Part shown: positions 38,967 through 52,305 of the stretch, piece after piece | How the letters are laid out: the number at the start of each line of letters is the position of its first letter | Numbering within the stretch: position 1 is the first letter of the stretch | Source of the DNA: Auanema rhodensis | Lineage: Eukaryota > Nematoda > Chromadorea > Rhabditida > Rhabditidae | Reading direction: 5' to 3' | Assembly (NCBI GenBank): GCA_964057225.1 | Contig: OZ059899.1 | Location: forward strand, 1,798,001 to 1,862,000 | DNA length: 64,000 nucleotides | Position numbers and translations under genes: made by a program | The notes under the pieces: model-generated | The model's input: only the letters and a program-made list of their open reading frames with translations | What the model was told of the DNA's origin: nothing | The model's database searches: none

Positions 38967-40722
38967 TCCAAAAACATTTTGACAAAAATTTTTTAGAAAA
39001 ATTTCAAAATAATTTAGCAAAAAGTAAATGTTTTTAGATTCCTTTTTTCAAGGCAAAGACGATGGACAGTGTTATTCAACGAAAAAAATATTTCTTCAGG
39101 GTGAAAATCGAGGATATAAGTGTGAACTTATATCAGTTGATATCTCGGTGCATTTTCAAGCTAGCGCAAATCTGATAACACAGATCGACGCAGCTTAAAA
39201 ATCCGCATCGAATGCACTATACTACATTGAGAAAAGCTTAATTCAAAAATTAGTTATGATCGTTTGAAAAATGATGCATTAGTGTATGTTGAGTTTCCAT
39301 GTACACTCAACATTGCTTCCAAAAACATTTTGACAAAAATTTTTTCGAAAAATTTCAAAACAATTTAGCAAGAAGTAGATGTTCATAGATTCCTTTTTTC
39401 AAGGCAAAGACGATAGACAATGTTATTCAACGAAAAAATTAATTCTTCAGGGTGAAAATCGAGGATATAAGTGTGAACTTATATCAGTTGATATCTCGGT
39501 GCATTTTCAAGCTAGCGCAAATCTGATAACACAGATCGACGCAGCTTAAAAATCCGCATCGAATGCACTATACTAAATTGAGAAACGCTTGATACAAAAA
39601 TTAGTTATGATCGTTTGAAAAATGATGCATTAGTGTATGTTGAGTTTCCATGTACACTCAACATTGCTTCCAAAAACATTTTGACAAAAATTTTTTCGAA
39701 AAATTTCAAAATAATTTAGCAAAAAGTAGATGTTTTTAGATTCCTTTTTTTAAGGCAAAGACGATGGACAATGTTATTCAACGAAAAAATTATTTCTTCA
39801 GGGTGAAAATCGAGGATATAAGTGTGAACTTATATCAGTTGATATCTCGGTGCATTTTTCAGCTAACGCAAATCTGATAACACAGATCGACGCAGGTTAA
39901 AAATCCGCATCGAATGCACTATACTACATTGAGAAACGCTTGATACAAAAATTAGTTATGATCGTTTGAAAAATGATGCATTAGTGTATGTTGAGTTTCC
40001 ATGTACACTCAACATTGCTTCCAAAAACATTTTGACAAAAATTTTTTCGAAAAATTTCAAAATAATTTAGCAAAAAGTATATGTTTTTAGATTCCATTTT
40101 TCAAGGCAAAGACGATGGACAATGTTATTCAACGAAAAAATTAATTCTTCAGGGTGAAAATCGAGGATATAAGTGTGAACTTATATCAGTTGATATCTCG
40201 GTGCATTTTTAAGCTAGCGCAAATCTGATAACACAGATCGACGCAGCTTAAAAATCCGCATCGAATGCACTATACTACATTGAGAAACGCTTGATACAAA
40301 AATTAGTTATGATTGTTTGAAAAATGATGCATTAGTGTATGTTGAGTTTCCATGTACACTCAATATTGCTTCCAAAAACATTTTGACAAAATTTTTTTCA
40401 AAAAATTTCAAAATAATTTAGCAAAAAGTAGATGTTTTTAGATTCCTTTTTTCAAGGCAAAGACGATGGACAATGTTATTCAACGAAAAAAATTATTTCT
40501 TCAGGGTGAAAATCGAGGATATAAGTGTGAACTTATATCAGTTGATATCTCGGTGCATTTTTAAGCTAGCGCAAATCTGATAACACAGATCGACGCAGCT
40601 TAAAAATCCGCATCGAATGCACTATACTACATTGAGAAACGCTTGATACAAAAATTAGTCATGATCGTTTGAAAAATGATGCATTAGTGTATGTTGAGTT
40701 TCCATGTACACTCAACATTGCT
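38967..40722 (+). repeat. Five foreign-subfamily monomers between the two paired-type blocks
   Basis: Starts are 38967, 39318, 39669, 40020 and 40371. The first carries GTAAATG, GACAGTG, AAAATATTTC, CATTTTCAAGC and GAAAAGCTTAATTC, the marks of the open-frame monomers at 49498 onward, but keeps GCTTAAAAAT, so its frame closes after 56 codons. The second has AACAATTTAGCAAGAAG with GTTCATAG, as at 57220. The third has CAGCTAACG, the fourth GTATATG, and the fifth is a 352 bp copy. The series parallels the order seen at 52306-57219, so it looks like a stranded piece of that unit. Confidence 0.78.
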
Positions 40723-43700
40723 TCCACAAACATTTTGACAAAAATTTTTTCGAAAAATTTCAAAATAATTTAGCAAAAAGTAGATGTTTTTAGATTCCTT
40801 TTTTCAAGGCAAAGACGATGGACAATGTTATTCAACGAAAAAATTATTTCTTCAGGGTGAAAATCGAGGATATAAGTGTGAACTTATATCAGTTGATATC
40901 TCGGTGCATTTTTAAGCTAGCGCAAATCTGATAACACAGATCGACGCAGCTTAAAAATCCGCATCAAATGCACTATACTACATTGAGAAACGCTTGATAC
41001 AAAAATTAGTCATGATCGTTTGAAAAATGATGCATTAGTGTATGTTGAGTTTCCATGTACACTCAATATTGCTTCCAAAAACATTTTGACAAAATTTTTT
41101 TCGAAAAATTTCAAAATAATTTAGCAAAAAGTAGATGTTTTTAGATTCCTTTTTTCAAGGCAAAGACGATGGACAATGTTATTCAACGAAAAAATTATTT
41201 CTTCAGGGTGAAAATCGAGGATATAAGTGTGAACTTATATCAGTTGATATCTCGGTGCATTTTTAAGCTAGCGCAAATCTGATAACACAGATCGACGCAG
41301 CTTAAAAATCCGCATCGAATGCACTATACTACATTGAGAAACGCTTGATACAAAAATTAGTCATGATCGTTTGAAAAATGATGCATTAGTGTATGTTGAG
41401 TTTCCATGTACACTCAACATTGCTTCCACAAACATTTTGACAAAAATTTTTTCGAAAAATTTCAAAATAATTTAGCAAAAAGTAGATGTTTTTAGATTCC
41501 TTTTTTCAAGGCAAAGACGATGGACAATGTTATTCAACGAAAAAATTATTTCTTCAGGGTGAAAATCGAGGATATAAGTGTGAACTTATATCAGTTGATA
41601 TCTCGGTGCATTTTTAAGCTAGCGCAAATCTGATAACACAGATCGACGCAGCTTAAAAATCCGCATCGAATGCACTATACTACATTGAGAAACGCTTGAT
41701 ACAAAAATTAGTCATGATCGTTTGAAAAATGATGCATTAGTGTATGTTGAGTTTCCATGTACACTCAATATTGCTTCCAAAAACATTTTGACAAAATTTT
41801 TTTCGAAAAATTTCAAAATAATTTAGCAAAAAGTAGATGTTTTTAGATTCCTTTTTTCAAGGCAAAGACGATGGACAATGTTATTCAACGAAAAAATTAT
41901 TTCTTCAGGGTGAAAATCGAGGATATAAGTGTGAACTTATATCAGTTGATATCTCGGTGCATTTTTAAGCTAGCGCAAATCTGATAACACAGATCGACGC
42001 AGCTTAAAAATCCGCATCAAATGCACTATACTACATTGAGAAACGCTTGATACAAAAATTAGTCATGATCGTTTGAAAAATGATGCATTAGTGTATGTTG
42101 AGTTTCCATGTACACTCAATATTGCTTCCAAAAACATTTTGACAAAATTTTTTTCGAAAAATTTCAAAATAATTTAGCAAAAAGTAGATGTTTTTAGATT
42201 CCTTTTTTCAAGGCAAAGACGATGGACAATGTTATTCAACGAAAAAATTATTTCTTCAGGGTGAAAATCGAGGATATAAGTGTGAACTTATATCAGTTGA
42301 TATCTCGGTGCATTTTTAAGCTAGCGCAAATCTGATAACACAGATCGACGCAGCTTAAAAATCCGCATCGAATGCACTATACTACATTGAGAAACGCTTG
42401 ATACAAAAATTAGTCATGATCGTTTGAAAAATGATGCATTAGTGTATGTTGAGTTTCCATGTACACTCAACATTGCTTCCACAAACATTTTGACAAAAAT
42501 TTTTTCGAAAAATTTCAAAATAATTTAGCAAAAAGTAGATGTTTTTAGATTCCTTTTTTCAAGGCAAAGACGATGGACAATGTTATTCAACGAAAAAATT
42601 ATTTCTTCAGGGTGAAAATCGAGGATATAAGTGTGAACTTATATCAGTTGATATCTCGGTGCATTTTTAAGCTAGCGCAAATCTGATAACACAGATCGAC
42701 GCAGCTTAAAAATCCGCATCGAATGCACTATACTACATTGAGAAACGCTTGATACAAAAATTAGTCATGATCGTTTGAAAAATGATGCATTAGTGTATGT
42801 TGAGTTTCCATGTACACTCAATATTGCTTCCAAAAACATTTTGACAAAATTTTTTTCGAAAAATTTCAAAATAATTTAGCAAAAAGTAGATGTTTTTAGA
42901 TTCCTTTTTTCAAGGCAAAGACGATGGACAATGTTATTCAACGAAAAAATTATTTCTTCAGGGTGAAAATCGAGGATATAAGTGTGAACTTATATCAGTT
43001 GATATCTCGGTGCATTTTTAAGCTAGCGCAAATCTGATAACACAGATCGACGCAGCTTAAAAATCCGCATCGAATGCACTATACTACATTGAGAAACGCT
43101 TGATACAAAAATTAGTCATGATCGTTTGAAAAATGATGCATTAGTGTATGTTGAGTTTCCATGTACACTCAACATTGCTTCCACAAACATTTTGACAAAA
43201 ATTTTTTCGAAAAATTTCAAAATAATTTAGCAAAAAGTAGATGTTTTTAGATTCCTTTTTTCAAGGCAAAGACGATGGACAATGTTATTCAACGAAAAAA
43301 TTATTTCTTCAGGGTGAAAATCGAGGATATAAGTGTGAACTTATATCAGTTGATATCTCGGTGCATTTTTAAGCTAGCGCAAATCTGATAACACAGATCG
43401 ACGCAGCTTAAAAATCCGCATCAAATGCACTATACTACATTGAGAAACGCTTGATACAAAAATTAGTCATGATCGTTTGAAAAATGATGCATTAGTGTAT
43501 GTTGAGTTTCCATGTACACTCAATATTGCTTCCAAAAACATTTTGACAAAATTTTTTTCGAAAAATTTCAAAATAATTTAGCAAAAAGTAGATGTTTTTA
43601 GATTCCTTTTTTCAAGGCAAAGACGATGGACAATGTTATTCAACGAAAAAATTATTTCTTCAGGGTGAAAATCGAGGATATAAGTGTGAACTTATATCAG

Positions 43701-46700
43701 TTGATATCTCGGTGCATTTTTAAGCTAGCGCAAATCTGATAACACAGATCGACGCAGCTTAAAAATCCGCATCGAATGCACTATACTACATTGAGAAACG
43801 CTTGATACAAAAATTAGTCATGATCGTTTGAAAAATGATGCATTAGTGTATGTTGAGTTTCCATGTACACTCAACATTGCTTCCACAAACATTTTGACAA
43901 AAATTTTTTCGAAAAATTTCAAAATAATTTAGCAAAAAGTAGATGTTTTTAGATTCCTTTTTTCAAGGCAAAGACGATGGACAATGTTATTCAACGAAAA
44001 AATTATTTCTTCAGGGTGAAAATCGAGGATATAAGTGTGAACTTATATCAGTTGATATCTCGGTGCATTTTTAAGCTAGCGCAAATCTGATAACACAGAT
44101 CGACGCAGCTTAAAAATCCGCATCGAATGCACTATACTACATTGAGAAACGCTTGATACAAAAATTAGTCATGATCGTTTGAAAAATGATGCATTAGTGT
44201 ATGTTGAGTTTCCATGTACACTCAATATTGCTTCCAAAAACATTTTGACAAAATTTTTTTCGAAAAATTTCAAAATAATTTAGCAAAAAGTAGATGTTTT
44301 TAGATTCCTTTTTTCAAGGCAAAGACGATGGACAATGTTATTCAACGAAAAAATTATTTCTTCAGGGTGAAAATCGAGGATATAAGTGTGAACTTATATC
44401 AGTTGATATCTCGGTGCATTTTTAAGCTAGCGCAAATCTGATAACACAGATCGACGCAGCTTAAAAATCCGCATCGAATGCACTATACTACATTGAGAAA
44501 CGCTTGATACAAAAATTAGTCATGATCGTTTGAAAAATGATGCATTAGTGTATGTTGAGTTTCCATGTACACTCAACATTGCTTCCACAAACATTTTGAC
44601 AAAAATTTTTTCGAAAAATTTCAAAATAATTTAGCAAAAAGTAGATGTTTTTAGATTCCTTTTTTCAAGGCAAAGACGATGGACAATGTTATTCAACGAA
44701 AAAATTATTTCTTCAGGGTGAAAATCGAGGATATAAGTGTGAACTTATATCAGTTGATATCTCGGTGCATTTTTAAGCTAGCGCAAATCTGATAACACAG
44801 ATCGACGCAGCTTAAAAATCCGCATCAAATGCACTATACTACATTGAGAAACGCTTGATACAAAAATTAGTCATGATCGTTTGAAAAATGATGCATTAGT
44901 GTATGTTGAGTTTCCATGTACACTCAATATTGCTTCCAAAAACATTTTGACAAAATTTTTTTCGAAAAATTTCAAAATAATTTAGCAAAAAGTAGATGTT
45001 TTTAGATTCCTTTTTTCAAGGCAAAGACGACGGACAATGTTATTCAACGAAAAAATTATTTCTTCAGGGTGAAAATCGAGGATATAAGTGTGAACTTATA
45101 TCAGTTGATATCTCGGTGCATTTTTAAGCTAGCGCAAATCTGATAACACAGATCGACGCAGCTTAAAAATCCGCATCAAATGCACTATACTACATTGAGA
45201 AACGCTTGATACAAAAATTAGTCATGATCGTTTGAAAAATGATGCATTAGTGTATGTTGAGTTTCCATGTACACTCAATATTGCTTCCAAAAACATTTTG
45301 ACAAAATTTTTTTCGAAAAATTTCAAAATAATTTAGCAAAAAGTAGATGTTTTTAGATTCCTTTTTTCAAGGCAAAGACGATGGACAATGTTATTCAACG
45401 AAAAAATTATTTCTTCAGGGTGAAAATCGAGGATATAAGTGTGAACTTATATCAGTTGATATCTCGGTGCATTTTTAAGCTAGCGCAAATCTGATAACAC
45501 AGATCGACGCAGCTTAAAAATCCGCATCGAATGCACTATACTACATTGAGAAACGCTTGATACAAAAATTAGTCATGATCGTTTGAAAAATGATGCATTA
45601 GTGTATGTTGAGTTTCCATGTACACTCAACATTGCTTCCACAAACATTTTGACAAAAATTTTTTCGAAAAATTTCAAAATAATTTAGCAAAAAGTAGATG
45701 TTTTTAGATTCCTTTTTTCAAGGCAAAGACGATGGACAATGTTATTCAACGAAAAAATTATTTCTTCAGGGTGAAAATCGAGGATATAAGTGTGAACTTA
45801 TATCAGTTGATATCTCGGTGCATTTTTAAGCTAGCGCAAATCTGATAACACAGATCGACGCAGCTTAAAAATCCGCATCGAATGCACTATACTACATTGA
45901 GAAACGCTTGATACAAAAATTAGTCATGATCGTTTGAAAAATGATGCATTAGTGTATGTTGAGTTTCCATGTACACTCAATATTGCTTCCAAAAACATTT
46001 TGACAAAATTTTTTTCGAAAAATTTCAAAATAATTTAGCAAAAAGTAGATGTTTTTAGATTCCTTTTTTCAAGGCAAAGACGATGGACAATGTTATTCAA
46101 CGAAAAAATTATTTCTTCAGGGTGAAAATCGAGGATATAAGTGTGAACTTATATCAGTTGATATCTCGGTGCATTTTTAAGCTAGCGCAAATCTGATAAC
46201 ACAGATCGACGCAGCTTAAAAATCCGCATCGAATGCACTATACTACATTGAGAAACGCTTGATACAAAAATTAGTCATGATCGTTTGAAAAATGATGCAT
46301 TAGTGTATGTTGAGTTTCCATGTACACTCAACATTGCTTCCACAAACATTTTGACAAAAATTTTTTCGAAAAATTTCAAAATAATTTAGCAAAAAGTAGT
46401 TGTTTTTAGATTCCTTTTTTCAAGGCAAAGACGATGGACAATGTTATTCAACGAAAAAATTATTTCTTCAGGGTGAAAATCGAGGATATAAGTGTGAACT
46501 TATATCAGTTGATATCTCGGTGCATTTTTAAGCTAGCGCAAATCTGATAACACAGATCGACGCAGCTTAAAAATCCGCATCAAATGCACTATACTACATT
46601 GAGAAACGCTTGATACAAAAATTAGTCATGATCGTTTGAAAAATGATGCATTAGTGTATGTTGAGTTTCCATGTACACTCAATATTGCTTCCAAAAACAT

Positions 46701-49497
46701 TTTGACAAAATTTTTTTCGAAAAATTTCAAAATAATTTAGCAAAAAGTAGATGTTTTTAGATTCCTTTTTTCAAGGCAAAGACGATGGACAATGTTATTC
46801 AACGAAAAAATTATTTCTTCAGGGTGAAAATCGAGGATATAAGTGTGAACTTATATCAGTTGATATCTCGGTGCATTTTTAAGCTAGCGCAAATCTGATA
46901 ACACAGATCGACGCAGCTTAAAAATCCGCATCAAATGCACTATACTACATTGAGAAACGCTTGATACAAAAATTAGTCATGATCGTTTGAAAAATGATGC
47001 ATTAGTGTATGTTGAGTTTCCATGTACACTCAATATTGCTTCCAAAAACATTTTGACAAAATTTTTTTCGAAAAATTTCAAAATAATTTAGCAAAAAGTA
47101 GATGTTTTTAGATTCCTTTTTTCAAGGCAAAGACGATGGACAATGTTATTCAACGAAAAAATTATTTCTTCAGGGTGAAAATCGAGGATATAAGTGTGAA
47201 CTTATATCAGTTGATATCTCGGTGCATTTTTAAGCTAGCGCAAATCTGATAACACAGATCGACGCAGCTTAAAAATCCGCATCGAATGCACTATACTACA
47301 TTGAGAAACGCTTGATACAAAAATTAGTCATGATCGTTTGAAAAATGATGCATTAGTGTATGTTGAGTTTCCATGTACACTCAATATTGCTTCCAAAAAC
47401 ATTTTGACAAAATTTTTTTCGAAAAATTTCAAAATAATTCAGCAAAAAGTAGATGTTTTTAGATTCCTTTTTTCAAGGCAAAGACGATGGACAATGTTAT
47501 TCAACGAAAAAATTATTTCTTCAGGGTGAAAATCGAGGATATAAGTGTGAACTTATATCAGTTGATATCTCGGTGCATTTTTAAGCTAGCGCAAATCTGA
47601 TAACACAGATCGACGCAGCTTAAAAATCCGCATCGAATGCACTATACTACATTGAGAAACGCTTGATACAAAAATTAGTCATGATCGTTTGAAAAATGAT
47701 GCATTAGTGTATGTTGAGTTTCCATGTACACTCAACATTGCTTCCACAAACATTTTGACAAAAATTTTTTCGAAAAATTTCAAAATAATTTAGCAAAAAG
47801 TAGATGTTTTTAGATTCCTTTTTTCAAGGCAAAGACGATGGACAATGTTATTCAACGAAAAAATTATTTCTTCAGGGTGAAAATCGAGGATATAAGTGTG
47901 AACTTATATCAGTTGATATCTCGGTGCATTTTTAAGCTAGCGCAAATCTGATAACACAGATCGACGCAGCTTAAAAATCCGCATCGAATGCACTATACTA
48001 CATTGAGAAACGCTTGATACAAAAATTAGTCATGATCGTTTGAAAAATGATGCATTAGTGTATGTTGAGTTTCCATGTACACTCAATATTGCTTCCAAAA
48101 ACATTTTGACAAAATTTTTTTCGAAAAATTTCAAAATAATTTAGCAAAAAGTAGATGTTTTTAGATTCCTTTTTTCAAGGCAAAGACGATGGACAATGTT
48201 ATTCAACGAAAAAATTATTTCTTCAGGGTGAAAATCGAGGATATAAGTGTGAACTTATATCAGTTGATATCTCGGTGCATTTTTAAGCTAGCGCAAATCT
48301 GATAACACAGATCGACGCAGCTTAAAAATCCGCATCGAATGCACTATACTACATTGAGAAACGCTTGATACAAAAATTAGTCATGATCGTTTGAAAAATG
48401 ATGCATTAGTGTATGTTGAGTTTCCATGTACACTCAACATTGCTTCCACAAACATTTTGACAAAAATTTTTTCGAAAAATTTCAAAATAATTTAGCAAAA
48501 AGTAGATGTTTTTAGATTCCTTTTTTCAAGGCAAAGACGATGGACAATGTTATTCAACGAAAAAATTATTTCTTCAGGGTGAAAATCGAGGATATAAGTG
48601 TGAACTTATATCAGTTGATATCTCGGTGCATTTTTAAGCTAGCGCAAATCTGATAACACAGATCGACGCAGCTTAAAAATCCGCATCAAATGCACTATAC
48701 TACATTGAGAAACGCTTGATACAAAAATTAGTCATGATCGTTTGAAAAATGATGCATTAGTGTATGTTGAGTTTCCATGTACACTCAATATTGCTTCCAA
48801 AAACATTTTGACAAAATTTTTTTCGAAAAATTTCAAAATAATTTAGCAAAAAGTAGATGTTTTTAGATTCCTTTTTTCAAGGCAAAGACGATGGACAATG
48901 TTATTCAACGAAAAAATTATTTCTTCAGGGTGAAAATCGAGGATATAAGTGTGAACTTATATCAGTTGATATCTCGGTGCATTTTTAAGCTAGCGCAAAT
49001 CTGATAACACAGATCGACGCAGCTTAAAAATCCGCATCAAATGCACTATACTACATTGAGAAACGCTTGATACAAAAATTAGTCATGATCGTTTGAAAAA
49101 TGATGCATTAGTGTATGTTGAGTTTCCATGTACACTCAATATTGCTTCCAAAAACATTTTGACAAAATTTTTTTCGAAAAATTTCAAAATAATTTAGCAA
49201 AAAGTAGATGTTTTTAGATTCCTTTTTTCAAGGCAAAGACGATGGACAATGTTATTCAACGAAAAAATTATTTCTTCAGGGTGAAAATCGAGGATATAAG
49301 TGTGAACTTATATCAGTTGATATCTCGGTGCATTTTTAAGCTAGCGCAAATCTGATAACACAGATCGACGCAGCTTAAAAATCCGCATCGAATGCACTAT
49401 ACTACATTGAGAAACGCTTGATACAAAAATTAGTTATGATCGTTCGAAAAATGATGCATTAGTGTATGTTGAGTTTCCATGTACACTCAACATTGCT
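40723..49497 (+). repeat. Paired-type block 2: 25 monomers, exactly 8775 bp
   Basis: All 25 monomers are 351 bp with no net indel. Writing D and C as in block 1 and marking GCATCAAATG with an asterisk, the order is D* C D C* C D C D* C D C D* C* C D C D* C* C C D C D* C* C. This is a four- to five-monomer unit with additions and losses. Copies of the same type are almost identical; private changes are few (GACGACGGAC near 45030, GTAGTTG near 46400, AATTCAGC near 47438). It is the most homogeneous part of the window. Long exact repeats of this kind are also where assembly is least certain. Confidence 0.85.
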
Positions 49498-49558
49498 TCC
49501 AAAAACATTTTGACAAAAATTTTTTCGAAAAATTTCAAAATAATTTAGCAAAAAGTAA

Positions 49559-49798
49559 ATGTTTTTAGATTCTTTTTTTCAAGGCAAAGACGATGGACAG
49601 TGTTATTCAACGAAAAAAATATTTCTTCAGGGTGAAAATCGAGGATATAAGTGTGAACTTATATCAGTTGATATCTCGGTGCATTTTCAAGCTAGCGCAA
49701 ATCTGATAACACAGATCGACGCAGCTCAAAAATCCGCATCGAATGCACTATACTACATTGAGAAAAGCTTAATTCAAAAATTAGTTATGATCGTTTGA
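49559..49798 (+). other. 79-codon open frame in an O-type satellite monomer, probably not a gene
   Basis: The ATG at monomer offset 62 is present in almost every copy, but most copies hit TAA at codon 44 or 57 (offsets 191 and 230), inside the arms of dyad 2. Here both are CAA (Gln44, Gln57), and the frame runs to TGA at offset 299. The product would be lysine- and glutamine-rich with no signal peptide and no membrane segment. Residues 44-75 could form an amphipathic helix. I do not recognise a family. The frame lies wholly inside the satellite, has no visible promoter or splice context, and recurs only because the monomer was amplified. Coding function is unlikely but testable. Confidence 0.8.
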
Positions 49799-50611
49799 AA
49801 AATGATGCATTAGTGTATGTTGAGTTTCCATGTACACTCAACATTGCTTCCAAAAACATTTTGACAAAAATTTTTTCGAAAAATTTCAAAATAATTTAGC
49901 AAAAAGTAGATGTTTTTAGATTCCTTTTTTTAAGGCAAAGACGATGGACAATGTTATTCAACGAAAAAATTATTTCTTCAGGGTGAAAATCGAGGATATA
50001 AGTGTGAACTTATATCAGTTGATATCTCGGTGCATTTTCAAGCTAGCGCAAATCTGATAACACAGATCGACGCAGCTTAAAAATCCGCATCGAATGCACT
50101 ATACTAAATTGAGAAACGCTTGATACAAAAATTAGTTATGATCGTTTGAAAAATGATGCATTAGTGTATGTTGAGTTTCCATGTACACTCAACATTGCTT
50201 CCAAAAACATTTTGACAAAAATTTTTTCGAAAAATTTCAAAATAATTTAGCAAAAAGTAGATGTTTTTAGATTCCTTTTTTTAAGGCAAAGACGATGGAC
50301 AATGTTATTCAACGAAAAAATTATTTCTTCAGGGTGAAAATCGAGGATATAAGTGTGAACTTATATCAGTTGATATCTCGGTGCATTTTTAAGCTAGCGC
50401 AAATCTGATAACACAGATCGACGCAGCTTAAAAATCCGCATCGAATGCACTATACTACATTGAGAAACGCTTGATACAAAAATTAGTTATGATCGTTTGA
50501 AAAATGATGCATTAGTGTATGTTGAGTTTCCATGTACACTCAACATTGCTTCCAAAAACATTTTGACAAAAATTTTTTCGAAAAATTTCAAAATAATTTA
50601 GCAAAAAGTAA

Positions 50612-50851
50612 ATGTTTTTAGATTCTTTTTTTCAAGGCAAAGACGATGGACAGTGTTATTCAACGAAAAAAATATTTCTTCAGGGTGAAAATCGAGGATA
50701 TAAGTGTGAACTTATATCAGTTGATATCTCGGTGCATTTTCAAGCTAGCGCAAATCTGATAACACAGATCGACGCAGCTCAAAAATCCGCATCGAATGCA
50801 CTATACTACATTGAGAAAAGCTTAATTCAAAAATTAGTTATGATCGTTTGA
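50612..50851 (+). other. 79-codon open frame, second O monomer
   Basis: The predicted product is identical to the frame at 49559. It sits in the short O F unit that lacks the E monomer. Identity of protein and DNA reflects recent duplication rather than demonstrable selection. Confidence 0.8.
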
Positions 50852-51313
50852 AAAATGATGCATTAGTGTATGTTGAGTTTCCATGTACACTCAACATTGC
50901 TTCCAAAAACATTTTGACAAAAATTTTTTCGAAAAATTTCAAAATAATTTAGCAAAAAGTAGATGTTTTTAGATTCCGTTTTTTAAGGCAAAGACGATGG
51001 ACAATGTTATTCAACGAAAAAATTATTTCTTCAGGGTGAAAATCGAGGATATAAGTGTGAACTTATATCAGTTGATATCTCGGTGCATTTTTAAGCTAGC
51101 GCAAATCTGATAACACAGATCGACGCAGCTTAAAAATCCGCATCGAATGCACTATACTACATTGAGAAACGCTTGATACAAAAATTAGTTATGATCGTTT
51201 GAAAAATGATGCATTAGTGTATGTTGAGTTTCCATGTACACTCAACATTGCTTCCAAAAACATTTTGACAAAAATTTTTTCGAAAAATTTCAAAATAATT
51301 TAGCAAAAAGTAA

Positions 51314-51553
51314 ATGTTTTTAGATTCTTTTTTTCAAGGCAAAGACGATGGACAGTGTTATTCAACGAAAAAAATATTTCTTCAGGGTGAAAATCGAGGA
51401 TATAAGTGTGAACTTATATCAGTTGATATCTCGGTGCATTTTCAAGCTAGCGCAAATCTGATAACACAGATCGACGCAGCTCAAAAATCCGCATCGAATG
51501 CACTATACTACATTGAGAAAAGCTTAATTCAAAAATTAGTTATGATCGTTTGA
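51314..51553 (+). other. 79-codon open frame, third O monomer
   Basis: The predicted product is identical to those at 49559 and 50612. It belongs to the second O E F unit, 1755 bp after the first. Confidence 0.8.
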
Positions 51554-52305
51554 AAAATGATGCATTAGTGTATGTTGAGTTTCCATGTACACTCAACATT
51601 GCTTCCAAAAACATTTTGACAAAAATTTTTTCGAAAAATTTCAAAATAATTTAGCAAAAAGTAGATGTTTTTAGATTCCTTTTTTTAAGGCAAAGACGAT
51701 GGACAATGTTATTCAACGAAAAAATTATTTCTTCAGGGTGAAAATCGAGGATATAAGTGTGAACTTATATCAGTTGATATCTCGGTGCATTTTCAAGCTA
51801 GCGCAAATCTGATAACACAGATCGACGCAGCTTAAAAATCCGCATCGAATGCACTATACTAAATTGAGAAACGCTTGATACAAAAATTAGTTATGATCGT
51901 TTGAAAAATGATGCATTAGTGTATGTTGAGTTTCCATGTACACTCAACATTGCTTCCAAAAACATTTTGACAAAAATTTTTTCGAAAAATTTCAAAATAA
52001 TTTAGCAAAAAGTAGATGTTTTTAGATTCCTTTTTTTAAGGCAAAGACGATGGACAATGTTATTCAACGAAAAAATTATTTCTTCAGGGTGAAAATCGAG
52101 GATATAAGTGTGAACTTATATCAGTTGATATCTCGGTGCATTTTTAAGCTAGCGCAAATCTGATAACACAGATCGACGCAGCTTAAAAATCCGCATCGAA
52201 TGCACTATACTACATTGAGAAACGCTTGATACAAAAATTAGTTATGATCGTTTGAAAAATGATGCATTAGTGTATGTTGAGTTTCCATGTACACTCAACA
52301 TTGCT

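Larger units (their letters stand above)
49498..52305 (+). repeat. Open-frame unit, three- and two-monomer forms
   Basis: Types: O carries GTAAATG, GACAGTG, AAAATATTTC, CATTTTCAAGC, GCTCAAAAAT and AAAAGCTTAATTC. E has TTTTTTTAAGG, CATTTTCAAGC and TAAATTGAG. F has TTTTTTTAAGG and CATTTTTAAGC. Order: O E F (49498-50550), O F (50551-51252), O E F (51253-52305). The middle unit lacks E, and its F has CCGTTTTTTAAGG. The two O E F units are 1755 bp apart and look the same by eye. Confidence 0.82.

Noticed and set aside
47338-47529. 63-codon + strand frame starting at TTG
   Set aside because: It is open only because one TAG became CAG near 47438 (AATTCAGC). It needs a TTG start, spans a monomer boundary and occurs once in 182 copies.
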